Of a stretch of DNA of 64,000 nucleotides, positions 16,993-25,742 are shown one piece after another. The stretch is from Vibrio sp. UBA2441. GTDB lineage: Bacteria > Pseudomonadota > Gammaproteobacteria > Enterobacterales > Vibrionaceae. The position numbers were made by a program, and so were the translations under genes. Location: NCBI GenBank assembly GCA_002342685.1, contig DDQN01000094.1, forward strand, positions 37,779 through 101,778, written 5' to 3'. The stretch's first letter is position 1. Each line of letters begins with the position of its first letter. The notes below the pieces were generated by a model. It did no database searches and was not told the origin of the DNA. It saw nothing but the letters and a program-made list of their open reading frames with translations.

Positions 16993-17055
16993 GGGTTATG
17001 GGTTATGGGTTATGGGTTATGGGTTATGGGTTATGGGTTATGGGTTATGGGTTAA
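16993..17055 (+). repeat. GGGTTAT heptamer array (8 perfect copies)
   Basis: Eight exact GGGTTAT units run from 16993 to 17048, followed by GGGTTAA. Every unit gives a G3 tract separated by TTAT, the pattern of a G-quadruplex on the plus strand. A CCATAACCCG segment at 17084-17093 can pair with any CGGGTTATGG upstream, so the array may also form a hairpin. Such an array is prone to slippage, and copy number probably varies between strains. Related three-copy array at 19476-19496. Confidence 0.95.
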
Positions 17056-17440
17056 AAGATAATCGGTTATGGGATGACCTGTCACCATAACCCGATTACA
17101 ACCAAAGTCCGTCATTCTGAAATCGAAGAATGAGATATCCAGAATCTAATATAAGTGATGGGTTAAAAAGATAATCACTTGTGGGATGAGCAATCACCGT
17201 AATCCGGTTACAACTAAAGTCCGTCATTCTGGAATCGAAGAATGAGATATCCAGAATCTAATATAAGTGATGGGTTAAAAAGATAATCACTTGTGGGATG
17301 AGCAATCACCGTAATCCGGTTACAACCAAAGTCCGTCATTCTGGAATCGAAGAATGAGATATCCAGATTCTAATATAGGTGACGGGTTAAAGGATCATCA
17401 GTTATGGGTTAGCTGGTCAGCGTAAACACCGTAATCCCAT
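17050..17440. repeat. 112-base tandem repeat, about 3.5 copies
   Basis: Units begin at 17104, 17216 and 17328 with AAAGTCCGTCATTCTG, exactly 112 bases apart. The first two units are nearly identical; the third diverges in its second half and is about 8 bases longer before the shared CACCGTAATCC. The half unit at 17050-17103 (GGGTTAAAAGATAATC to TTACAACC) precedes them. Each unit contains CATTCT/AGAATG and CTGGA/TCCAG inverted pairs, a TGGGTTAAA block linking it to the heptamer array, and an almost palindromic GTAATCCGGTTAC. Units abut without spacers, so it is not a CRISPR. No open frame runs through it. Confidence 0.93.
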
Positions 17441-17477
17441 CACCCATCACCGGTAATCCCGTTCACCTATAATATGT

Positions 17478-18827
17478 TTACGCGCCTGCGACCTTCATTG
17501 ATTCGATTAAAATTGAACCTGTCTGGATCTGAGAGCGGGTTTCGATGTCGGTTCCGATAGCCACTATTCGCTTGAATATATCGGTAAGGTTACCCGCTAT
17601 TGTCACTTCAGATACTGGATATTGAATCACACCGTTCTCAACCCAAAAACCTGCGGCACCACGAGAATAATCACCAGTAACGACATTAACACCCTGCCCC
17701 ATTAGCTCTGTCACTAAAAAGCCTGTTCCTAACTCTCTTAACATGGCATCGAAATCTTGCCCGGTAGAGTCAACATACCAATTGTGTATTCCACCAGCAT
17801 GACCTGTAGGAGACATATTTAGTTTTCTCGCCGAGTAGCTGGTTAACAGATAACTAGACAGCACGCCGTCAGTAATAATCTGGCGATCCTGAGTATAGAC
17901 CCCTTCACTATCAAAAGGACTCGATGCCAATCCTCTCAGTACGTGTGGTTTCTCTTGAATATTAAACCACTCAGGGAAGATCTGATTGCCCAACTGATCA
18001 AGTAAAAATGACGATTTCCGGTAAAGGTTACCGCCGCTTATTGCCATCACTAAATGTCCGACCAAACCAGTCGCAACATCTGCAGCAAACATAATGGGAT
18101 ACTCTCCTGTAGACAATTTCTGAGCGTCTAAGCGAGATATGGTTTTTTCCGCCGCTTCCAAACCTACTTTTTCAGGTGTCCACAAATCGTCGATATGGCG
18201 AGAAACGGTATAGCTATAGTCTCTCTCCATAACACCATTTTGACCTTCGCCAATAACCACACAGCTAACGCTATGGCGGCTTGACGGATAACTCGCCAAA
18301 AGACCATGGCTATTGCCATACACCTTCACTCCATAATGGCTATCGTAACTTGCACCATCACTCTGTTTTATTTTGTCACTGTACTCAAGGGCTGCTTTCT
18401 CAGCTGCAATGGCAATTTTAGCGGCATGATCGGGTTCTGGCTCATCAGGATGAAACAGATCTAAATCAGGAATGTTTTTAACCATGTACTCTTTCGGTGC
18501 GGGACCTGAAAAAGGATCTTCAGAAGTATATTTGGCAATATCCAGCGCCGCTTCTACGGTTTGTTGAATGGCACTTTCACTTAAGTCTGAAGTGGATGCA
18601 CTGCCTTTTCTCTGGCCACGATAAACCGTAATGCCAAGAGCGCCATCACTATTAAATTCAACGTTTTCTACTTCACACATGCGAGTAGAAACACTTAAAC
18701 CCGTCGTCTTGGTGATAGCAACTTCTGCCGCATCAGCGGTTCCAGTAGCAAGCTTAAGCGCTTTCTCAACTGCAGCTTCCAACTCCACTCTCTGTTGAGC
18801 AATTTGTTGTATTACATCCATAGCCAT
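17478..18827 (-). CDS. pmbA: Metalloprotease PmbA (TldE)
   Basis: PmbA/TldE is the catalytically inert partner that forms a heterodimer with TldD; together they trim modified peptides such as microcin B17 and the CcdA antitoxin. The 449-residue protein has the family N-terminal domain and the C-terminal barrel with the GQGVNVVTGDYSRGAAGFWVENG signature at about 375-400, here given by its features rather than in full. There is no HEXXXH motif, as expected for TldE. It is alone on the minus strand with a weak ribosome-binding site; tldD is 0.7 kb away beyond darP. Confidence 0.95.
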   Translation of the reverse strand: MAMDVIQQIAQQRVELEAAVEKALKLATGTADAAEVAITKTTGLSVSTRMCEVENVEFNSDGALGITVYRGQRKGSASTSDLSESAIQQTVEAALDIAKYTSEDPFSGPAPKEYMVKNIPDLDLFHPDEPEPDHAAKIAIAAEKAALEYSDKIKQSDGASYDSHYGVKVYGNSHGLLASYPSSRHSVSCVVIGEGQNGVMERDYSYTVSRHIDDLWTPEKVGLEAAEKTISRLDAQKLSTGEYPIMFAADVATGLVGHLVMAISGGNLYRKSSFLLDQLGNQIFPEWFNIQEKPHVLRGLASSPFDSEGVYTQDRQIITDGVLSSYLLTSYSARKLNMSPTGHAGGIHNWYVDSTGQDFDAMLRELGTGFLVTELMGQGVNVVTGDYSRGAAGFWVENGVIQYPVSEVTIAGNLTDIFKRIVAIGTDIETRSQIQTGSILIESMKVAGA

Positions 18828-18939
18828 TTCTGATTTATTAAATATATTTCACTTAGAATAACAAGGTTTTCGCATTCTCCCCATAATTCTTGCTAAAATA
18901 GTGCAATATCTCTCTAGATAACTATGAGAACACAAACAA

Positions 18940-19461
18940 ATGGCAAGAAAAAATCAAAAAGCTCCTTGGGAAGAAGAGGAAGAGATCATCTGGGTAAGTA
19001 GAACCGAGATGAAAAATGATATGGAAGAGTTGCAAAAATTAGGTGAAGAGTTAGTTAACCTAAAGCCTTCTGTACTGGAAAAATTCCCACTACCTGATGG
19101 CCTAAAAGAAGCAATCAAAGATGCGCAGCGCTTTAAAAATGAAGCAAAGCGACGTCAACTTCAATACATTGGTAAAGTTATGCGTACCATCGAGCCAGAG
19201 CCAATTCAGGCCGCGCTAGATAAGTACCGTAACAAGCATTCACAAGCCACAGCAGAATTACACAAGCTAGAACAGCTTAGAGACCGTCTAGTGGCTGAAG
19301 GAGATGCGGTAATTACTGAAGTGATGGAATTGTATCCACAAGCGGACAGACAACGCCTTCGCCAACTTTATCTGCAAGCAAACCGTGAAAAGAAAGCGAA
19401 TAAGCCACCAAAAGCGTATCGTGAGATCTTTCAGGTGTTGAAAGAGTTAGAGATGGAATAA
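18940..19461 (+). CDS. darP: Ribosome biogenesis factor DarP (YjgA, DUF615)
   Basis: A 173-residue, highly charged, mostly helical protein of the DUF615 family. E. coli YjgA/DarP associates with late 50S precursors and helps peptidyl-transferase-centre maturation. It starts with a basic/acidic tail (MARKNQK then EEEEE) and continues with helices containing AQRFKNEAKRRQLQYIGKVMR, summarised here by its first and last residues. It is divergent from pmbA with 112 bases between, a conserved pairing in gammaproteobacteria. Confidence 0.93.
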   Translation: MARKNQKAPWEEEEEIIWVSRTEMKNDMEELQKLGEELVNLKPSVLEKFPLPDGLKEAIKDAQRFKNEAKRRQLQYIGKVMRTIEPEPIQAALDKYRNKHSQATAELHKLEQLRDRLVAEGDAVITEVMELYPQADRQRLRQLYLQANREKKANKPPKAYREIFQVLKELEME

Positions 19462-19470
19462 CGATCACCG

Positions 19471-19546
19471 ATAACGGGTTATGGGTTATGGGTTATGGTT
19501 TTTTACCGATTATCCTGTAATCCGATAACCGGTAATCCCAAAACCT
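19471..19546. repeat. Short GGGTTAT array and inverted element between darP and tldD
   Basis: Three GGGTTAT units at 19476-19496 are followed by a T run, then ACCGATTATCC, GTAATCCGATAA (19517-19528) and CCGGTAATCCC. The parts match the larger element at 16993-17470 in wording but not in length. It fills the 87-base gap between the convergent ends of darP and tldD and could act as their terminator. Confidence 0.8.
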
Positions 19547-19548
19547 CT

Positions 19549-20994
19549 TTATTCCGTCCCACCGACGGTGAGCGAGTCTAACTTCAATGTTGGCTGACCA
19601 ACGCCAACGGGGACGCTTTGACCTGCTTTACCACAAACGCCCACACCTTTATCTAACGCAAGGTCGTTGCCTACCATAGATATCTGTTGCATCGCTTCAA
19701 TTCCAGAACCAATCAGAGTCGCCCCTTTAACCGGCCTTGTTATTTTTCCATCTTCAATTAAATAGGCTTCTGAAGTAGAAAAAACAAATTTACCTGATGT
19801 AATATCTACCTGACCACCACCAAAGTTAGGTGCATATAAACCTTTCTTAACCGTTGAAATGATCTCAGCTTCAGAATGTTCCCCCGGCAACATGTAGGTA
19901 TTGGTCATTCTAGGCATAGGTAAATGAGCATAAGATTCTCTACGGCCGTTACCTGTTGGTGCCACACCCATTAAGCGTGCATTCAATTTATCTTGCATAT
20001 AGCCTTTTAGAACGCCATTCTCAATAAGAGTATTGTATTGACCCTTAACGCCTTCATCATCAATATTTATCGAGCCACGACGGTCAACCATAGTACCATC
20101 GTCCACAATCGTACATAATTCTGAGGTTACTTTTTCACCCACTTTTCCAGAGAAGACCGATGACTCTTTACGGTTGAAGTCACCCTCCAGGCCATGACCC
20201 ACAGCTTCGTGCAATAATACACCGGGCCAACCAGCGCCAAGAACAACAGGCATCGCGCCAGCAGGGGCTGCATCAGCCTCAAGATTCACTAAGGCCTGTC
20301 TTATCGCCTCATCGGCATAGTAATAAGCCACTTGTCGGCCATTTTCATCACCTAAAAATACATCATAACCATAACGGCCGCCGCCACCAGAGCTACCACG
20401 CTCTCTGCGGTCGCCTTTCTCCACTAAGACACTAATAGATAATCTTACTAAAGGACGAATATCTGCCGCGTAAGTACCGTCGGTCGCAGCCACTAATATC
20501 TGTTCATAGACACCGCTAATGCTAATGGAAACTTCTGTTACTAGTGACTCTTTGGTTCTTATATAGGCATCCAACTCTTTTAGCAGATCAATCTTCTGCT
20601 GTTTCTGCAAGCTTTCTAAAGGATTTATCCCTTTATAAATATGGTTGTTTGATGTTGGTGTAAACGCTTTTACCTGACCATTTTGTCCTTGCTGTGCAAT
20701 ACCTCGCGCTGCAATCGCACTCTGTTTCAAGCTATCGAGCTGAATCTGATCCGAATAGGCAAAACCCGTTTTTTCTCCAGTGACAGCTCTGACACCGACA
20801 CCTCGATCAATATTAAAAGAGCCGTCCTTAATAATACTGTCTTCCAATACCAGCGATTCATGCCAACTGGACTGAAAGTAGATATCAGCATAATCTATTT
20901 GCCGTGTTGCAATTGTTGCCAACGTATCTGCGATATCCTGCTCAGTTAAGCCACTTGGAGCCAGTAACTCTTTTTCTACGCAATTAATGGTCAT
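19549..20994 (-). CDS. tldD: Metalloprotease TldD
   Basis: TldD is the active zinc peptidase of the TldD/TldE pair, degrading unfolded peptides through a narrow channel. The metal-binding HEXXXH motif is H262-E-A-V-G-H267, followed by GLEGD; a third ligand Cys is expected near the C-terminus and C455-region residues (GVCGKAGQSVPVG) fit it. Length 481 equals E. coli TldD. It lies 9 bases after the nitrilase-family gene, at the end of the minus-strand run yhdP-nit-tldD. Confidence 0.96.
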   Translation of the reverse strand: MTINCVEKELLAPSGLTEQDIADTLATIATRQIDYADIYFQSSWHESLVLEDSIIKDGSFNIDRGVGVRAVTGEKTGFAYSDQIQLDSLKQSAIAARGIAQQGQNGQVKAFTPTSNNHIYKGINPLESLQKQQKIDLLKELDAYIRTKESLVTEVSISISGVYEQILVAATDGTYAADIRPLVRLSISVLVEKGDRRERGSSGGGGRYGYDVFLGDENGRQVAYYYADEAIRQALVNLEADAAPAGAMPVVLGAGWPGVLLHEAVGHGLEGDFNRKESSVFSGKVGEKVTSELCTIVDDGTMVDRRGSINIDDEGVKGQYNTLIENGVLKGYMQDKLNARLMGVAPTGNGRRESYAHLPMPRMTNTYMLPGEHSEAEIISTVKKGLYAPNFGGGQVDITSGKFVFSTSEAYLIEDGKITRPVKGATLIGSGIEAMQQISMVGNDLALDKGVGVCGKAGQSVPVGVGQPTLKLDSLTVGGTE

Positions 20995-21003
20995 TGGTAA
21001 CCT

Positions 21004-21825
21004 TTATTCTGTCTTTAAATGTGATTGGAAGCGGGCATGAGTTAACAACGGCATGTTTATCCGAACCGAGTTAGTGACTCTATGATCAATTTCATCGTTA
21101 ATCGTACCAACTTCACCATAAGTTTGTTGAGTAATTTCGCCCCAGGGGTTAATGATCATTGAGTGTCCCCAGGTTTCTCGTCCACACGGGTGCTTACCTG
21201 TTTGTGCGGCAGCAACAACCCAACATTGGGTTTCTATCGCCCGAGCCCTTAGCAATGTCTCCCAGTGAGCTTCACCAGTTGTTGCTGTAAAGGCGGCTGG
21301 CACCGAAATAATTTGAGCACCTTTATCTCTCAATAATGAAAACAGATGAGGGAAACGTAAATCATAACAGATAGTAAGTCCTAACTTACCTACCGGTGTA
21401 TCAACAACGGCCACTGCTTGGCCAGGAGTAAATACTTCTGATTCCCTGTATCGGCTATGTTGATCATCAACATCCACGTCAAACATATGCAGTTTGTCAT
21501 AATGGCAAACACGATCACCATCAGAGTTATACACTAACGTAGTTGTACTGATGCTATCTCCCGACCGAATAGGCATACTGCCTATCACTAACCAAAGTCG
21601 GTATTTTCTTGCAAGAGCTGCCAATGCATCTTGCAGATTGCCTGAACCTAATACTTCCGCATGTTTTTGATAATCACTCTTACTTCCAAAAATAATCGAA
21701 TTTTCAGGAGTAAGTACTAACTTAGCACCCTCTTCAGCCAGTTGTTGTAATTGAATATCGATAAATGCTAAGTTTTCTAACGGTTCTGATCCTGAAGTCA
21801 TTTGGACAATGCCAACACTCTCCAT
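21004..21825 (-). CDS. Nitrilase-superfamily amidase (deaminated glutathione amidase-like)
   Basis: A 273-residue carbon-nitrogen hydrolase. The catalytic triad is E41 (TPENS), K111 (YDKLHMFDVDV) and C153 (TICYDLRFP), all in their normal order. The DKLHMFDVD and CYDLRFPHLF wording is closest to the Nit1/NitB branch, which repairs deaminated glutathione made by transaminases. It sits between yhdP and tldD, which from memory is common in vibrios. Substrate assignment is by family resemblance only. Confidence 0.87.
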   Translation of the reverse strand: MESVGIVQMTSGSEPLENLAFIDIQLQQLAEEGAKLVLTPENSIIFGSKSDYQKHAEVLGSGNLQDALAALARKYRLWLVIGSMPIRSGDSISTTTLVYNSDGDRVCHYDKLHMFDVDVDDQHSRYRESEVFTPGQAVAVVDTPVGKLGLTICYDLRFPHLFSLLRDKGAQIISVPAAFTATTGEAHWETLLRARAIETQCWVVAAAQTGKHPCGRETWGHSMIINPWGEITQQTYGEVGTINDEIDHRVTNSVRINMPLLTHARFQSHLKTE

Positions 21826-21844
21826 ATTCTTTCCTTAGTATGAC

Positions 21845-24800
21845 TTACTTTCCTTGAAGTTGCTTATCAGGAAGCTTGTATTCACCTTTACTCCGGGATA
21901 GTTCCTTGACTTCGGGATCATCCAGAGGACCCTGTACCTGATAACGTATTTTGGTAAATACATCCACGACTGGAGAAATAACTTTAGAAATGGCGAATAC
22001 GACAGCGGCAGTTGCTGGTGCAACCGCAAACGCAGTAAGAACGGGTATTCCAGAGGTTAAATCAGGAGTAAACTCCACCTCGGCATCTACCGTTCGTTTT
22101 TCAAGATCTGCCATGCCTTTGATTATCATATCACCCGCAATGGCATCCATTTCTATATTATTGGTAACAAAGACACCTTGTTTAATGTTTCCACTACCCG
22201 TAATGGAATCAAATGCCAGACCTTTATCGAAAATATCAGAGAAGTCGAGTTGCATACGCCGAATAATAGAATCTAAGCTGAACATCCCCAATAACTTAGC
22301 TGCACCACTTACATCAGAGATAATGCCTTTACCAAACTCTGCCTTTAACTCGCCTTGTAATGTATCAACCTGCATGGACCAAGGAGCACCCTGCCATTGC
22401 AATTTTGAAGTGACTTCAAACGGTGCTTTCTGAATACCAGCGCTAATACCAAAACGATCCATTAACTCTGTATTATTTTTTCCTTTGAGAAACATAGAAA
22501 AATCTGACTGACTTTTATCGCCATCAAGAGCCCACCAACCATTTGCCTTTATCTTACTGTTGCCACTAGTAAACTCAATATTGCGCCAATTTAACTTATT
22601 TCCTGTTCTCTGAAGGTCAATATTAACCTTACCTACTTTATAACCCTGCAACCAAAAATCTTTAATATTCAGAGTTAAATTAGGCATCAACCGATGAAAC
22701 TCTCTATCAAACGATGTCACTAGAGGCCGTTGTACGTCCGCCTTAAATACTGGTGTATCCTGATGTTCATTATCCAGTTCAGGAATAAATATCTGAAGCC
22801 GGTCTAATCCAACAGTGAGGTCATACGGCTCTAAATAGTGCGCCTGACCTTTTACCTCAGCACTGTCCACTTTCACGACCCATGATAGATCTTTTTTCCG
22901 TGCAGAAAAATCCACTTGGTTCCAATCTAAACTGGCAAAAGTAAGGACATCTGTCTTAATGGCAATTTTTTGTGGTGCGGGAATCTCTGGCGTTTTCATC
23001 GCACTTAATTTTGACTCAGTTTTTGCTGTCACTTTTTCAGCAGAGAACTCTAACCAATCATCTAAATTAAATGACTTATTTCTGATGACTAAATTATGAC
23101 CAACAACTGGACTGACTTTGAATCCTCCAGCACCAACGAGTAGGTTAGTGGCAAAAAGCACTGGTTTGTCACCAGTAATATCAATTTCTGCCTGATATTT
23201 CACCCCTGGCATTTGAATGCGGCCAGAGATAGTTTGCTGGTTTCCAGAAGCTTGTAACTGGACCTGCTTTTTCTCCCCAAGAGCTTTCGAGAGTGGTTCA
23301 GGATATTGGCTAGAGACAAACTCCAAACTTGCGGTTGAGTCAACCTGATAGGTAAAACCAACATCATTAAGTTGCAGATCGACATCCATGCTCCAAGGAG
23401 CGTGGCCCTGAACTCTATTGATCCATTTATCTCCAACATACGGTGCTAGAGGAGGTAGATCCCAGTCACCAAGTAAATCTATATCTACTGCATAGTTTGA
23501 CCCAAGGCTCTCTCCCTTAAAGTCGATTGCGATAGGTTGTGAAAGGAGATTTGCTGACAAACCGGATGCTTTAATCACATCATTATCAAAAGTGATTCGT
23601 CCATGCGCCTTTTCTAACTGTATAGGTGGAGACTGTATTTCTATAAAGTTATTAGACAGTTCTGCATAACCCCAAGCTCTGGGTTCTTGACTCGAATCAA
23701 ATGGAATCTTAAGTTGAAATTCAGACTTAACATTGCCGTTAACCTGGATAGCAGTAAGCGCAGCACCAACAGAGTCAACCAATGGCGTAGCCATCATATA
23801 ATCTCGAACGGTTCGTCCTTTTGCTGTCGCTTTCGCCATAACTTCGACGAAACCTCCCGGCCCTAAATACGCTATTTCCCCTGAAACCCGCTCTGCTTCA
23901 ACATCCATTAACTTCGCGTAACGTGAATCCATGTACATAGATTCATTTTCAAATAACAAGCTAAGTTGCATATCTTTAATGGACGGCCAACGTGTATCAA
24001 AACTAAACTGAGCATTCTCTAAGCCTACTTTTGCCTGAAAAACACCGTTATTATCTCTGTATGGAAACTGACCAAGCTCTCCATACCACATTATCTGCGC
24101 TGTTTTCGCTTCCCCCCCCTGAATTGCCGTTGAAAGGTAATCCGTCAAATCCTGTCCAAGCGCTAAAGTGGGGAGGTAACGCCACGTTTCTCCAACATTA
24201 AAAGCATCCGCTTCAGCATAGAAAGAAAGAAAGGGCGAGCCCTGATTAGGAAAATCAAGCATAAACTCTCCTAAAACTTGCAGATCAGGAGTTGCAGCCG
24301 TCACCTTATCTGACCATAAGCGCCAGCCTTTCTCATCTGATTGCCAGACGATATCTACATCGCCTTGCTTTATCTTTAAAGGCGCCTGAAAGACATCACC
24401 ATAGGGTAATACATCATCTATTAACGTGACATTCGCCGCCATGATGGACCCTGTTCCCGCGATATCTGCGCTTAGTTCATGAACTTCTGGAAGCAATTCC
24501 CACTGTTTCATCCCTCCAGACGAAAGCGATGCAGAATAGGACAGGGATCCTGTGTCGCTAGAATGTGCAACTCGAATGTCTTCAATCAATCCAGTAGGCT
24601 GTAATCGATTCAACCAATCACTCGCCACACTGGAGCTAGGCAAAAGGTGTACTAGAGGGCGAAGGGACTTGATATCAAGCTGGGAGATATTAGCAATCCA
24701 ATGACCCTGCTCCCTTTGAAAGACCAAATCTAAACTAGGCCACTCTACTTCATCAGTTCTCACCATGATGGAATGACCACTTACTTTCCAAGCGTCACTT

Positions 24801-25732
24801 TTTTTTGTATGACCTTCCTTTATAGGGAATAGCTTAAAAAAACCTTTTTCAATTAGTAGTAGGTGCGACTCATCCTCGGTCCAGGTTAATTCAGAAGGAA
24901 GTAATTCTATATAACCATCAATGGGTTGGCTTTTATCGACGCTAAACCAGCTATTGAAGCTAACCTGCCCACCTTCTATTCCGGTTTCATCTTCCAGAAA
25001 TTTTGTTAACCAAGGGGTAATACTAATATTTCTGGCCTGAGCGTAAAAATCACCCGTAATATCGAACAATGAACCATTATCTTCAAAGTCGGCTTTTATC
25101 TCTAAGCTATTAATATTACTGCCAATCAGACTTACATTTCCCTCTAATTGATGTCTGCTTTCCCTATTTCGCCACTTCAATTGGTCAAAGTCGAGAGTAC
25201 GAACATCTCCCTGAAAAGTTTGATAAATCACGGTAGCATTTTGTAGATTAAAATCGGCTAACTGCCTGAGAAAAAGATCATCTAATTGAGATAATAGAGT
25301 ACTGTTTGAGTCGCCCTGACTTTGCTCATTCGATGGATCACTATCGATCAATTTGATCTGACTGATATCAAGATATAATCCGTTGACATTAAGAGAGGCG
25401 ATCTGAGGTGATAATGTCAATATGGACTGAATAAGATCCACTTGTAGCTGAACTTCCTCAACGACAAATGTGACATTTTTATCACTAATGTTCTGAACTT
25501 CAAGGTTCTGAAGTGATATGGAAGGGTGAGTATTTCTCCAATACCCTTTCACGTTACCTATGTTAAAAGGGACTCCGGTCGTTTGAGCTACCCAAGTTTC
25601 AATTTCGGATTGATAATTATCCAGTCGAGGTAGTGATACGCGTAAAGCGGTAACAGTCAATGCCATAAGAACCATGACTGTTACTAATATCCACAATACA
25701 AAACGCCCTAACCGAGCGAGCCATGACGTCAC
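21845..25732 (-). CDS. yhdP: AsmA-like inter-membrane phospholipid transport protein YhdP
   Basis: YhdP spans the periplasm as a long hydrophobic groove and, with TamB and YdbH, carries phospholipid to the outer membrane. The 1295-residue protein has one N-terminal membrane helix (about 10-30) and then beta-rich DUF3971/AsmA-like repeats to the end. A hydrophobic stretch near 1230-1255 (LTAFAVAPATAAVVF) is typical of the C-terminal region. Start is GTG at 25732, 5 bases after AGAGG; rng ends 11 bases upstream. The partner Mla system is also in this window. Confidence 0.94.
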   Translation of the reverse strand: MTSWLARLGRFVLWILVTVMVLMALTVTALRVSLPRLDNYQSEIETWVAQTTGVPFNIGNVKGYWRNTHPSISLQNLEVQNISDKNVTFVVEEVQLQVDLIQSILTLSPQIASLNVNGLYLDISQIKLIDSDPSNEQSQGDSNSTLLSQLDDLFLRQLADFNLQNATVIYQTFQGDVRTLDFDQLKWRNRESRHQLEGNVSLIGSNINSLEIKADFEDNGSLFDITGDFYAQARNISITPWLTKFLEDETGIEGGQVSFNSWFSVDKSQPIDGYIELLPSELTWTEDESHLLLIEKGFFKLFPIKEGHTKKSDAWKVSGHSIMVRTDEVEWPSLDLVFQREQGHWIANISQLDIKSLRPLVHLLPSSSVASDWLNRLQPTGLIEDIRVAHSSDTGSLSYSASLSSGGMKQWELLPEVHELSADIAGTGSIMAANVTLIDDVLPYGDVFQAPLKIKQGDVDIVWQSDEKGWRLWSDKVTAATPDLQVLGEFMLDFPNQGSPFLSFYAEADAFNVGETWRYLPTLALGQDLTDYLSTAIQGGEAKTAQIMWYGELGQFPYRDNNGVFQAKVGLENAQFSFDTRWPSIKDMQLSLLFENESMYMDSRYAKLMDVEAERVSGEIAYLGPGGFVEVMAKATAKGRTVRDYMMATPLVDSVGAALTAIQVNGNVKSEFQLKIPFDSSQEPRAWGYAELSNNFIEIQSPPIQLEKAHGRITFDNDVIKASGLSANLLSQPIAIDFKGESLGSNYAVDIDLLGDWDLPPLAPYVGDKWINRVQGHAPWSMDVDLQLNDVGFTYQVDSTASLEFVSSQYPEPLSKALGEKKQVQLQASGNQQTISGRIQMPGVKYQAEIDITGDKPVLFATNLLVGAGGFKVSPVVGHNLVIRNKSFNLDDWLEFSAEKVTAKTESKLSAMKTPEIPAPQKIAIKTDVLTFASLDWNQVDFSARKKDLSWVVKVDSAEVKGQAHYLEPYDLTVGLDRLQIFIPELDNEHQDTPVFKADVQRPLVTSFDREFHRLMPNLTLNIKDFWLQGYKVGKVNIDLQRTGNKLNWRNIEFTSGNSKIKANGWWALDGDKSQSDFSMFLKGKNNTELMDRFGISAGIQKAPFEVTSKLQWQGAPWSMQVDTLQGELKAEFGKGIISDVSGAAKLLGMFSLDSIIRRMQLDFSDIFDKGLAFDSITGSGNIKQGVFVTNNIEMDAIAGDMIIKGMADLEKRTVDAEVEFTPDLTSGIPVLTAFAVAPATAAVVFAISKVISPVVDVFTKIRYQVQGPLDDPEVKELSRSKGEYKLPDKQLQGK

Positions 25733-25742
25733 ATCAACCTCT

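Larger units (their letters stand above)
16973..17477. other. Repeat-filled gap between convergent mgtE and pmbA
   Basis: The 505 bases hold no gene. From left to right they contain a GGGTTAT heptamer array (16993-17055), a half unit and three full or degraded copies of a 112-base tandem repeat (17050 to about 17440), and a tail rich in TAATCC/CACC motifs that may fold back on itself (CACCCATCACCGG region, 17440-17467). No simple intrinsic terminator for either convergent gene stands out, so the repeat itself may serve that purpose. Confidence 0.8.

Noticed and set aside
16993..17055. True telomere of a linear replicon
   Set aside because: The array is internal, flanked by conserved genes on both sides, and only about 60 bases long.
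16993..17440. CRISPR array in the mgtE-pmbA gap
   Set aside because: The 112-base units touch each other without spacers and are too long for CRISPR repeats; the heptamers are too short. No cas genes are nearby.
16973..17477. Insertion sequence remnant
   Set aside because: No transposase fragment, no clear terminal inverted repeats of IS type and no target duplication could be recognised; a non-autonomous element remains possible and is covered as a finding.
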